Of a DNA stretch of 5,337 nucleotides, positions 1-5,337 are shown piece by piece; position 1 is the first letter of the stretch, and the number at the start of each line of letters is the position of its first letter. The notes under the pieces are model-generated. The model saw nothing but the letters and a program-made list of their open reading frames with translations, made no database searches and was not told the DNA's origin. Made by a program: the position numbers and the translations under genes. The stretch lies in assembly GCA_028701165.1 (NCBI GenBank), contig JAQVRG010000120.1:1-5337 (forward strand), in the 5' to 3' direction. Source of the stretch: Eubacteriales bacterium (GTDB lineage: Bacteria > Bacillota > Clostridia > Christensenellales > CAG-138).

Positions 1-782
1 GCTCCGGTTATGAGGAGGCCGCGGCGCAGGGCTTTTTCGCGGGCGTGAACGCCGCATTGTATTGTAAGGGCGAGCCGCCCTTCCTTTTGAGCCGATCCGA
101 CGCGTACATAGGGGTGCTGGTGGACGATCTAGCGACCAAGGGCACCAACGAGCCGTACCGCATGATGACCTCGCGCGCGGAGTACAGGCTGCTATTAAGG
201 CAGGACAACGCGGATCTAAGGCTTACGGAGCGCGCGCGGCGGCTTGGGCTTATCACGGACGCGCGTTACGACAAGCTTTGCCGCAAGCGCGCGGACATCG
301 AAAGGGCGCAAAAGGCGCTCCCCCGCGTCGTATCGCCCGATGAGGCGATGGCAAAATTCTTGGAAGCAAAGGGCGAGGCGCTGCCCTCTAAGCCTGTGCC
401 CGTCGGCGACCTTCTGAAGCGGCGGAGCGTGGGATATACCGATCTATTGATGCTCTACGATCTACCCGAGATCGCGCCGGAGGCTGTGGAGCAGGCGGAG
501 ATCATGGCACGCTATGACGGCTACATCCAAAAGCAGCGCGCGCAGGTGGAAAAGTTCCACGAGATGGAAAGCGTGCTGCTGCCAAGCGATATAGACTACA
601 TGCGCATTGACGGCCTTCGCATCGAGGCGCGGCAGAAGCTTTCCGCCATGCGTCCGGAGAGCATCGGCCGCGCGGGGCGCATCAGCGGCGTGAGCCCCGC
701 GGACGTGGCGGTGCTGCTGGTGTATCTCAAGGCGCACGAAAAAACGGGCAAAACGGAATCGGGAGAAAGAAGCGATGGATGA
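1..782 (+). CDS. mnmG: tRNA uridine-5-carboxymethylaminomethyl modification enzyme MnmG (GidA), C-terminal part
   Basis: MnmG is a cytoplasmic FAD enzyme that, with the GTPase MnmE, adds an aminomethyl-type group to C5 of the wobble uridine (U34) of certain tRNAs. About 259 residues are visible; the family is usually about 620-630, so roughly the first 60 percent, including the FAD-binding Rossmann part, lies upstream of the window. The frame is open from base 3. Visible family marks are the signature GYEEAAAQGFFAGVNA at the left edge (bases 6-53), then SRAEYRLLLRQDNADLRLT, and the helical C-terminal domain with YDGYIQKQ, GLRIEARQKL and RPESIGRAGRISGVSPADV, the region that in the family contacts MnmE and tRNA. 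The TGA stop (780-782) overlaps the rsmG start by 8 nt, suggesting translational coupling. Nothing looks damaged. The identification is firm; only the 5' truncation is a limit. Confidence 0.97.
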   Translation, partial: SGYEEAAAQGFFAGVNAALYCKGEPPFLLSRSDAYIGVLVDDLATKGTNEPYRMMTSRAEYRLLLRQDNADLRLTERARRLGLITDARYDKLCRKRADIERAQKALPRVVSPDEAMAKFLEAKGEALPSKPVPVGDLLKRRSVGYTDLLMLYDLPEIAPEAVEQAEIMARYDGYIQKQRAQVEKFHEMESVLLPSDIDYMRIDGLRIEARQKLSAMRPESIGRAGRISGVSPADVAVLLVYLKAHEKTGKTESGERSDG

Positions 783-1452
783 AACATTCCGCAAATGGAT
801 ACCCGATGCGACGGACGAGCAGCTTGCGATGCTGAACGTCTATTACGACATGCTTACGGACTGGAACACGCGCATGAATCTCACGGCCATCACGGAGAGG
901 GAGGAGGTGGCGAAGAAGCACTTTGCGGATTCGCTGCTGCCCGTTTCCTTGCTTGCACACGGCGCGAAGCTTATCGACGTGGGTACCGGCGCGGGCTTTC
1001 CGGGGCTTGTATTGAAGATCATGCGGCCCGATATCAGTTTGACGCTGCTTGATTCGCTCAATAAGCGCGTCACGTTTTTGCAGGCCGTATGCGACGCGCT
1101 CGCCCTTTCGGACGTTGCGTGCGTCCACGCGCGGGCGGAGGACGGCGCAAAGGACAAGGCGCTTCGGGAGCGCTTCGATGCGGCGGCGGCACGCGCTGTC
1201 GCCCACACGGCTTTTTTGGCGGAATGGCTTGTGCCCTATCTCAAGGTGGGCGGAAAGGCGTTCCTCTACAAGGGGCCGCAGGCGGAAACGGAGCTTCGTG
1301 AAGCGGAAAACGCGTGCAGGCTTTTGCACGCCGACGCGGCGATGCAAAGCTACGACGTGCCGTGGGGCGAGAGAAGCGTTGTGATCCTTACGAAGAAAGC
1401 GCCCACGGACAAGCGGTATCCCCGCAAGGCGGGCGCGAAGGAATATCTATAA
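775..1452 (+). CDS. rsmG: 16S rRNA (guanine-527-N7)-methyltransferase RsmG (GidB)
   Basis: RsmG is a SAM-dependent methyltransferase that makes m7G at position 527 (E. coli numbering) in the 530 loop of 16S rRNA; in other bacteria its loss gives low-level streptomycin resistance. The 225-residue product has normal family length. Visible marks are NLTAI (residues 35-39) and KHFADSL (48-54), SAM-binding motif I LIDVGTGAGFPG (66-77), the acidic motif LLDSLNKR (91-98) whose Asp93 should hold the SAM ribose, HARAED (118-123), ARAVA (139-143), YKGP (165-168), and the C-terminal TDKRYPRKAG (211-220). The ATG at 775 is chosen because GGGAGAAAG (761-769) lies 5 nt upstream and the protein begins where the family does. 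The gene sits between mnmG (8-nt overlap) and noc (27-nt gap), the standard Firmicutes order, so it is probably in one operon with them. Confidence 0.97.
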   Translation: MDETFRKWIPDATDEQLAMLNVYYDMLTDWNTRMNLTAITEREEVAKKHFADSLLPVSLLAHGAKLIDVGTGAGFPGLVLKIMRPDISLTLLDSLNKRVTFLQAVCDALALSDVACVHARAEDGAKDKALRERFDAAAARAVAHTAFLAEWLVPYLKVGGKAFLYKGPQAETELREAENACRLLHADAAMQSYDVPWGERSVVILTKKAPTDKRYPRKAGAKEYL

Positions 1453-1465
1453 GCAAATCAGAAGC

Positions 1466-1471
1466 GGGAGG
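1466..1471 (+). promoter_or_regulatory. ribosome binding site deciding the noc start
   Basis: GGGAGG lies 8 nt before the ATG at 1480 but only 2 nt before an in-frame TTG at 1474. The ATG spacing is workable and the TTG spacing is not, so the ATG is taken as the start. The only upstream room is to the in-frame rsmG stop at 1450-1452. Confidence 0.75.
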
Positions 1472-1479
1472 TTTTGCAT

Positions 1480-2313
1480 ATGCCGAGGATCGAGATAGGA
1501 AGGGAACGTTCCAACATACACGATAAGCTGCTTACGCAGATACCCGTATCGGATATTCGCCCCAACCCGAGCCAGCCGCGCGCGACCTTTGACGAGGAGA
1601 GCATACGCGAGCTTGCGCAGTCCATCGCGGCGGTGGGGCTTATCCAGCCGCTCGTGGTGCGCCGCGCGCCCGACGGCTACGAGCTAGTGGCGGGAGAAAG
1701 GCGGCTTCGCGCGGTCAAGCTCTTGGGGATGGACCGCGTCGCCTGCATCGTGCAGGATATGATGGAGGAGCAGTCCGCCATGATCGCGCTCATCGAGAAT
1801 TTGCAGCGCGAGGACCTCTATTATATGGAGGAGGCGCAATGCTACGAAACGCTTCTCAAAACCTACAATATGACGCAGGAGGCGCTTGCGGAGCGTTTGG
1901 GCAAGAGCCAAAGCGCGATCGCCAATAAGCTGCGGCTTCTTAAGCTTGCGCAGCCCGTCAAGGACGCCATGCAGACCGCGAACCTAACCGAACGGCACGC
2001 GCGCGCTCTCTTGAAGCTTAGAAACGAGGAGGAGCAGCTCGCCGTTATCAAGCGCATAGGCGACAAGAGCCTGTCCGTGAAGGAAACGGAAAAGCTGGTG
2101 GATAAAACGCTCGATACGCTTTACGACAGCCGCGCCGACGGCGCGCGGCCGCGCCCGGTGATCGTGCGCATGGTAAAGGATTACCGTTTGTTCATGAACA
2201 CGATCAATCTGGCGGTGGAACAGCTTCGTGAGGCGGGCTTTGCCGTGGAGATATCGCAGGCGGATATCACGGACGGCGTGGATATCGGCATACGCGTCAA
2301 ACGCCCGCAATAG
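1480..2313 (+). CDS. noc: nucleoid occlusion protein Noc (ParB/Spo0J family)
   Basis: Noc binds specific chromosomal sites (NBS) and keeps the division machinery from assembling over the nucleoid; it is a paralogue of the partition protein ParB. The 277-residue product has the ParB N-terminal CTP-binding domain with GERRLRA (72-78) and ENLQRE (106-111), a helix-turn-helix DNA-binding domain (about 131-156), and a short C-terminal dimerisation region (about 228-277). The four positions known to separate Noc from ParB site choice all carry Noc-type residues: Gln144 (GKSQ), Lys150 (IANK), Lys155 (RLLK) and Arg172 (LTERHARAL). The gene's place directly after rsmG also fits noc. Unusually, the N-terminus (MPRIEIGRER) lacks the short amphipathic FSxFFGLG-like sequence that tethers Bacillus Noc to the membrane, and no soj/spo0J pair follows. 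ParB is the alternative, but the specificity residues and C-terminal region argue against it. Confidence 0.88.
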   Translation: MPRIEIGRERSNIHDKLLTQIPVSDIRPNPSQPRATFDEESIRELAQSIAAVGLIQPLVVRRAPDGYELVAGERRLRAVKLLGMDRVACIVQDMMEEQSAMIALIENLQREDLYYMEEAQCYETLLKTYNMTQEALAERLGKSQSAIANKLRLLKLAQPVKDAMQTANLTERHARALLKLRNEEEQLAVIKRIGDKSLSVKETEKLVDKTLDTLYDSRADGARPRPVIVRMVKDYRLFMNTINLAVEQLREAGFAVEISQADITDGVDIGIRVKRPQ

Positions 2314-2333
2314 CGGGTACCTTCCCACATAAG

Positions 2334-2376
2334 AAAAACGTCCGCGGCGCATCATGCGCCGCGGACGTTCGTTTTT
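2334..2376. terminator. bidirectional rho-independent terminator between noc and the secreted-protein gene
   Basis: A perfect 15-bp inverted repeat (arms 2337-2351 and 2355-2369) encloses a 3-nt loop (TCA). It is followed on the + strand by CG and five T (2372-2376). On the - strand it is followed directly by a T run (complement of the A run 2334-2338). It lies 20 nt after the noc stop and about 38 nt after the stop of the convergent gene, so it can end both transcripts. Confidence 0.93.
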
Positions 2377-2407
2377 GTGCGGTATACGGAAAACGTGAAG
2401 GCAGCGC

Positions 2408-2914
2408 CTAGCGGCAGCGGTTGCAGCAGGGTGCGCAGGGGTTCACGCAGGTGCCGTCGTTATAGTAGCAGGGATATTGCTTGCTGGGCGCTTTGGGCTG
2501 AATCTTATCCAAGGCGATGGCGCGCCAGCCGATATTCACGCGCGCCGCGTCGGCGACGGCCTCCGGCGAACCGTTATCGCCGCAGGAGGAGAGCGGCGTA
2601 CCGCCCTGTGCAAGCTCCTTGCCGTAATCGCGGATCAGATCTTCGATGCGAAGCCCGCTGTTGTAGCGAAGGTAGGTGGTCATGAGCTTGGCAAAGCGTT
2701 CGATATCAAAATCCTTCAGCTTCTTGGACTGTCCCATGGCGGCAAGCGCGTTCCCGCCCGGATCGTTGGAATTGACATAGGCAAGAATGATGCTTTCGGC
2801 CTCCTTGAGCTGGCTTACATACTTGCTGTTTTCGGAAGCGGCAAGCGACGTCGCGCAAAAGGAAAGCGCAAGCAGGAAAACAAGAACGAACGCGGCGGTT
2901 CTGCGTATAGTCAT
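2408..2914 (-). CDS. predicted secreted cysteine-rich protein of unknown function
   Basis: I do not recognise this 168-residue protein. It starts with a typical Sec signal peptide: basic MTIRR, a hydrophobic stretch (residues 7-21), and a likely signal peptidase I site after Ala25 or Ala26 (SLAA). Cys20 does not sit in a lipobox (the residue before it is Phe), so it is probably not a lipoprotein. The middle (about 30-110) looks largely helical and charged, with no transmembrane segment. The tail is proline- and cysteine-rich: Cys149, 156, 160, 163, 164 and 167, ending in a CxxCCxxC pattern, plus a lone Cys111. Seven cysteines in the exported part suggest disulfides or metal binding; that is inference. 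The ATG at 2914 is supported by AGGAGGTG 5 nt upstream and the promoter at 2953-2981. It stands alone between two terminators and converges on noc. Confidence 0.82.
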   Translation of the reverse strand: MTIRRTAAFVLVFLLALSFCATSLAASENSKYVSQLKEAESIILAYVNSNDPGGNALAAMGQSKKLKDFDIERFAKLMTTYLRYNSGLRIEDLIRDYGKELAQGGTPLSSCGDNGSPEAVADAARVNIGWRAIALDKIQPKAPSKQYPCYYNDGTCVNPCAPCCNRCR

Positions 2915-2919
2915 GGAAA

Positions 2920-2927
2920 CACCTCCT
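2920..2927 (-). promoter_or_regulatory. strong ribosome binding site of the secreted-protein gene
   Basis: On the - strand this reads AGGAGGTG, an excellent match to the 16S rRNA anti-Shine-Dalgarno, 5 nt before the ATG at 2914. It fixes the start and supports the short gene being real and well translated. Confidence 0.9.
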
Positions 2928-2952
2928 AAGTGACTTTCTATAGAATACTACC

Positions 2953-2981
2953 ATTATAGGGATAAATATGCGTATTTGCAA
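2953..2981 (-). promoter_or_regulatory. sigma-A type promoter of the secreted-protein gene
   Basis: On the - strand a consensus -10 TATAAT (2958-2953) lies 17 nt from a -35 TTGCAA (2981-2976), which matches TTGACA at 4 of 6 bases. The surroundings are AT-rich in an otherwise GC-rich window. The start of transcription would fall near 2946, giving a 5' leader of about 32 nt. I see no obvious operator. Confidence 0.78.
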
Positions 2982-3030
2982 GGCATATGAGAAAAAGAGC
3001 CGTGTGTTCGGCAATAACAGCTTTGGGGTT

Positions 3031-3050
3031 CGGGGAACCGAAGTTCCCCG
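3031..3050. repeat. 8-bp perfect hairpin with 4-nt loop
   Basis: CGGGGAAC (3031-3038) and GTTCCCCG (3043-3050) are exact inverted copies around the loop CGAA. No T run follows on the + strand, and on the - strand it is followed by AACCCC, so it is not a typical terminator. It directly abuts the start of the 63-bp repeat array. Its role is unknown. Confidence 0.75.
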
Positions 3051-3230
3051 GAGGTTAAATTCGCCCGTGCCGGGTTTGCCGGCACGAGCGGAACGTAAAT
3101 CCGTACGAAAAGAGAGGATAAAATCGCTTGTGCCGGGTTTGCCGACACGAGCGGAACGTAAATCCGCACGAAAAGAGAGGATAAAATCGCTTGTGCCGGG
3201 TTTGCCGGCACAAGCGGAACGTAAATCCGT
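3051..3230. repeat. 63-bp tandem repeat, nearly three copies, each with an internal hairpin
   Basis: Copies begin at 3067, 3130 and 3193, exactly 63 bases apart. Copies one and two differ at only 2 of 63 positions; the third is cut after 38 bases, with 37 matching copy one. A diverged piece of a preceding unit is seen at 3051-3066 (12 of 16 matches). Each unit holds an inverted repeat with GTGCCGG and CCGGCAC arms and a GTTTG loop, extendable to 12 bp: 3062-3090, 3125-3153 and 3188-3216. The third stem is perfect; the first has one mismatch, the second one mismatch and one G-U pair. Read on the - strand, stems two and three are followed by ATTTTAT, and stem one by AATTTAA. It is not a CRISPR array: the whole unit is repeated with no unique spacers. 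Confidence 0.92.
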
Positions 3231-3238
3231 CAGGATTT
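3223..3238. repeat. small 6-bp hairpin at the end of the repeat array
   Basis: AAATCC (3223-3228) and GGATTT (3233-3238) pair around the loop GTCA. The left arm belongs to the truncated third repeat copy and the right arm is the first unique sequence after it, so the hairpin spans the point where the array breaks off. Confidence 0.55.
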
Positions 3239-3243
3239 CGTAC

Positions 3244-3307
3244 TTTGCCATTCGCAGCGGCCGCGAACAAGGCGCGCAGCGCGTTGTGAACAGCAGCGAA
3301 TGGAAAA
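3244..3307. repeat. long imperfect inverted repeat, possible structured RNA or palindromic element
   Basis: The outer arms CCATTCGC (3248-3255) and GCGAATGG (3296-3303) are exact inverted copies and extend outward as TTT/AAA after one mismatch. Inside, ACAA (3267-3270) pairs with TTGT (3284-3287), and after one G-G mismatch GCGC (3272-3275) pairs with GCGC (3279-3282). A competing local stem also exists, TTCGC (3251-3255) with GCGAA (3263-3267). The outer right arm ends against the gcv terminator. No coding or known RNA family is recognised. Confidence 0.5.
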
Positions 3308-3336
3308 CTCGCGCCCGATTCTTAAATCGGGCGCGA
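3304..3336 (-). terminator. rho-independent terminator of the gcvPA-gcvPB operon
   Basis: A perfect 12-bp GC-rich inverted repeat (arms 3309-3320 and 3325-3336, loop of 4) starts 6 nt after the gcvPB stop in the direction of transcription. On the - strand it is followed by G and four T (complement of A run 3304-3307). The T run is short but the stem is strong. Confidence 0.85.
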
Positions 3337-3342
3337 AAGTGG

Positions 3343-4788
3343 TTACCACTGATGCTTTACGATCGGATTTCTCGCGGCCGCGACCTCGTCGGGTCTTCCA
3401 ACAGGCGTGGTCAGCGGCATCTTGTGCATCGCCTCGGGATCGGCAAGCGCAGTCTGCGCGATCTCCTTCATGGCGGTCACAAAGGCGTCAAGCGTCTCGC
3501 GGCTTTCGGTTTCCGTAGGCTCGATCATCATGGCCTCGTGCACGATGAGCGGGAAGTAGATCGTGGGCGGGTGTACGCCGTAATCGATCAGTCCCTTGGC
3601 GATATCCGACGTGTGCACGCCCTTTTCGATCATCGCTTCGGTGGGCGTTACAACGCACTCGTGCATGCAGATGCGGTCGTGCGGTATGTCGTACACGCCG
3701 CGCAGCATTCCCATGACGTAGTTTGCGTTGAGCACGGCGTTCTGCGCGCCCTCCGTGATGCCCGCGCCGCCCAAGCTTTCGATATAAGCGAGGGTTTTTA
3801 CGAGCACGGCGAAATTACCGTAGAAAGCCTTGACCTTGCCGACGGAAAGCGGCCGGTCATATTCGAGCCTGCCGTGATCGCCGTCGCGCACCACAACGGG
3901 TACGGGCAAAAACTGTGCAAGCTCGGCCGTGCAGCCGACAGCGCCGCAGCCGGGGCCGCCGCCGCCGTGCGGGGTGGAGAAGGTCTTGTGCACGTTTAGA
4001 TGCAGCGCGTCAAAGCCCATGTCGCCGGGGCGCGCCACACCCATGACCGCGTTGAAGTTCGCGCCGTCATAGTAGCAAAGACCGCCCGCGTCATGCACGA
4101 TCTTGGTGATCTCGAGTATGTTGTGGTCGAAGATGCCCAAGGTGTTGGGGTTGGTGAGCATAAGGCCTGCCACGTCCGGCCCCATCGCCGCACGCAGCGC
4201 GTCAAGATCGACGCCGCCGTCCGGCGCGGACGCGATCTCGCGGATCTTAAAGCCGGCAAGCGCCGCCGAGGCGGGATTGGTGCCGTGCGCGGCGTCGGGT
4301 ACGACGATCACGGTGCGGTCGAAATCCTTGCGGTTGTCATGATACGCTTTGATGAGCGTAAGACCCGTGTACTCGCCGTGCGCGCCGGCGGCGGGCTGCA
4401 GCGTGAAGGCGGGGAAGCCTGTGATCTTGGAGAGCGCTTCGTTGATCTTGAGCATCACGTCCACTGCGCCGCGCGTGCAGGAAGCGTCCGCGTACGGATG
4501 CAGATTCTCAAAGAGGGTAGCGACCTCCTCGTTGATTTTGGGGTTGTATTTCATGGTGCAGGAGCCCAGCGGATAAAAACCGTTGTCCACGCCGTAGTTG
4601 CGGCGGGAAAGGCCGATGAAATGGCGCACCATGTCCACCTCCGCAAGCTCGGGGAGCTTGACGGGTTCCGTTTTTAAGTAGGACGCCGGGACGATGTTCG
4701 CCTTGGCGGGCACATCCAGCTTGGGCAGGTCGTAGCCCTTGCGTCCGGGGAGGGATCTTTCAAAGATCAGCTTATACGCACTTCTCAT
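3343..4788 (-). CDS. gcvPB: glycine dehydrogenase (decarboxylating) subunit 2, glycine cleavage P-protein beta
   Basis: This is the PLP-carrying half of the split P-protein, which decarboxylates glycine and passes the aminomethyl group to the lipoyl arm of the H-protein (GcvH) in the cytoplasm. The 481-residue product has normal length for the subunit. Visible marks are YPLGSCTMKYNPK (72-84), AGAHGEYTG (134-142), DAAHGTNPASA (165-175), NPNTLGIF (213-220), DGANFNA (241-247), and the PLP site LNVHKTFSTPHGGGGPG (264-280), with Lys268 expected to form the Schiff base. The start at 4788 is chosen over an in-frame ATG at 4857 because AAGGAGGT lies just upstream, the family begins with a similar sequence, and the longer form would add an arginine-rich tail read from within gcvPA. 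It overlaps the gcvPA stop as ATGA. Confidence 0.97.
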   Translation of the reverse strand: MRSAYKLIFERSLPGRKGYDLPKLDVPAKANIVPASYLKTEPVKLPELAEVDMVRHFIGLSRRNYGVDNGFYPLGSCTMKYNPKINEEVATLFENLHPYADASCTRGAVDVMLKINEALSKITGFPAFTLQPAAGAHGEYTGLTLIKAYHDNRKDFDRTVIVVPDAAHGTNPASAALAGFKIREIASAPDGGVDLDALRAAMGPDVAGLMLTNPNTLGIFDHNILEITKIVHDAGGLCYYDGANFNAVMGVARPGDMGFDALHLNVHKTFSTPHGGGGPGCGAVGCTAELAQFLPVPVVVRDGDHGRLEYDRPLSVGKVKAFYGNFAVLVKTLAYIESLGGAGITEGAQNAVLNANYVMGMLRGVYDIPHDRICMHECVVTPTEAMIEKGVHTSDIAKGLIDYGVHPPTIYFPLIVHEAMMIEPTETESRETLDAFVTAMKEIAQTALADPEAMHKMPLTTPVGRPDEVAAARNPIVKHQW

Positions 4789-5337
4789 TTGAGCACCTCC
4801 TTGAGGGCGGCGACGACGCCGTCGAGCTCGTCCCGCGTGTTCAGCTCCGTGGCGCACCAGAGCATGCCGTGCGCGTCCGCTTGATCAAAGCGCGCAAGCG
4901 GCAGGCCGCTCATAAAACCGGCCTTTAATAGCGCCTTATCCACCTTTTCGGCCTTCTCGTCGAAATCCACAACGAATTCATGGAAGAAGGGGGTGTTGGG
5001 GTAACGCAGCTTTGCGCCGGGCAGCGCCGCGATAGCGTCTGCAAGGTAATGCGCTTTTTGCGCGCATTGGTCGGCGACTTCCGCAAGTCCCTGCGGCCCC
5101 ATGACGGCAAGATACATGGAAGCCGTCACGGCGCAAAGGCACTGGTTGGAGCAGATGTTGCTCGCCGCTTTTTCGCGGCGGATATGCTGTTCACGCGCGG
5201 AGAGGGTCAGGCAGTATACGCGGTTGCCCTCGTCGTCCGTCGTTTCGCCCACGATGCGGCCGGTAAGGCTGCGCATCAGCTTTGCGGTGGTGGCGACAAA
5301 GCCAAGGTACGGCCCGCCGAAGTTCAGCGGCATACCA
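4785..5337 (-). CDS. gcvPA: glycine dehydrogenase (decarboxylating) subunit 1, P-protein alpha, C-terminal part
   Basis: GcvPA is the non-PLP-lysine half of the split glycine decarboxylase and forms an alpha2beta2 enzyme with GcvPB. About 184 residues are visible; the family is about 440-450 long, so the N-terminal portion lies beyond the right edge. The Met at 5333 is internal (GMPLNFGGPYLGF is the usual family context), not the start. Further marks are LMRSLTGRIVGET, the highly conserved LTLSAREQHIRREKAASNICSNQ stretch around 5157-5214, and a C-terminal small domain ending ELDGVVAALKEVLK. The TGA stop (4785-4787) overlaps the gcvPB ATG by 4 nt. In many Firmicutes gcvT and gcvH lie upstream of this pair; they would be outside the window. 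Confidence 0.96.
   Translation of the reverse strand, partial: GMPLNFGGPYLGFVATTAKLMRSLTGRIVGETTDDEGNRVYCLTLSAREQHIRREKAASNICSNQCLCAVTASMYLAVMGPQGLAEVADQCAQKAHYLADAIAALPGAKLRYPNTPFFHEFVVDFDEKAEKVDKALLKAGFMSGLPLARFDQADAHGMLWCATELNTRDELDGVVAALKEVLK
4795..4802 (-). promoter_or_regulatory. ribosome binding site deciding the gcvPB start
   Basis: On the - strand this reads AAGGAGGT, followed about 6 nt later by the ATG at 4788. It lies inside the last codons of gcvPA, which together with the ATGA overlap indicates coupled translation giving equal amounts of the two subunits. Confidence 0.88.

Larger units (their letters stand above)
2982..3342. other. gene-free stretch rich in inverted and tandem repeats
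   Basis: Between the promoter of the secreted-protein gene and the gcvPB stop there is no convincing gene. Several reading frames stay open through here because the tandem repeat has a period of 63, a multiple of three. None starts behind a good ribosome binding site, and they either continue antisense into gcvPB or run into the neighbouring gene in another frame. The stretch contains, in order, a short hairpin (3031-3050), a three-copy repeat array (3051-3230), a small hairpin (3223-3238), a long imperfect inverted repeat (3244-3307) and the gcv terminator (3304-3336). Confidence 0.75.

Noticed and set aside
2384..2400. Possible parS-like site around GGAAAACGTGAAGG
   Set aside because: Only the right half (ACGTGAA) matches parS; the left half does not, so it is not a palindromic site.
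2855..2914. Lipoprotein signal at Cys20 of the secreted protein
   Set aside because: The residues before it are LSF, and Phe directly before the Cys does not fit a lipobox; a signal peptidase I site follows at SLAA.
3031..3050. Possible Noc-binding site (NBS) in the GTTCCCCGGAGG region
   Set aside because: It shares only part of the CCCGGG-centred palindrome; the real symmetry here is a hairpin with a CGAA loop, centred elsewhere.
3051..3230. CRISPR-like array
   Set aside because: The whole 63-bp unit repeats with no variable spacers, and there are no cas genes nearby.
2706..3251. - strand open frames across the repeats (DLRSA-GKPGT type repeats) reading into the secreted-protein gene in another frame
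   Set aside because: They overlap the well-supported secreted-protein gene and its promoter in a different frame and show no start signal; the peptide repeats only mirror the 63-bp DNA repeat.
2968..3999. A 343-codon open frame on the + strand whose first part encodes a 21-residue repeat (VPGLP-RAERKS type)
   Set aside because: It has no good ribosome binding site, runs about 650 bases antisense through the conserved gcvPB gene, and is open only because the DNA repeat period is a multiple of three and the DNA is GC-rich.
4000..4677. Long + strand open frame opposite gcvPB, and other opposite-strand frames over mnmG, rsmG and noc
   Set aside because: These are shadows of conserved genes in GC-rich DNA, with no start signals or recognisable products.
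4789..4857. N-terminal extension of gcvPB beginning at the ATG at 4857
   Set aside because: The extra 23 residues are arginine-rich and lie within the gcvPA coding sequence, while the ribosome binding site and family N-terminus point to 4788.

Overview
The window reads as chromosomal DNA from a GC-rich member of the Clostridia (Bacillota). The main evidence is the gene order mnmG-rsmG-noc, a Firmicutes arrangement usually found near the replication origin. Strong AGGAGG-type ribosome binding sites and the split two-subunit form of glycine decarboxylase (gcvPA/gcvPB) support this. The genus cannot be told from the sequence.

Left half, + strand (1-2313): the 3' part of mnmG (tRNA wobble-uridine modification) overlaps rsmG (16S rRNA G527 N7-methyltransferase) by 8 nt. 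After 27 nt comes noc, a ParB-like CTPase-fold DNA-binding protein that carries the Noc-type rather than ParB-type specificity residues. A perfect 15-bp hairpin flanked by A and T runs (2334-2376) closes this operon. The soj/spo0J (parA/parB) pair that often follows noc is not present here.

Middle, - strand (2408-2981): a stand-alone gene for a predicted exported 168-residue protein with a C-terminal cysteine cluster (CxxCCxxC). It has a clear promoter and a strong ribosome binding site. It converges on noc and shares the bidirectional terminator.

Gene-free stretch (about 2982-3342): dense in inverted repeats. It holds an 8-bp hairpin, a 63-bp tandem repeat of nearly three copies with a hairpin in each copy, a long imperfect inverted repeat, and the terminator of the gcv operon. 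I see no convincing gene in it.

Right end, - strand (3343-5337): gcvPB complete and gcvPA partial (its 5' end lies beyond the window), joined by an ATGA overlap. Together they form the PLP-dependent P-protein of the glycine cleavage system.

Most of the window is conserved housekeeping DNA. The parts least explained by known families are the cysteine-rich secreted protein, the hairpin-bearing 63-bp repeat array, and a Noc without the usual membrane-targeting N-terminus. I do not see convincing evidence for a complete new system.
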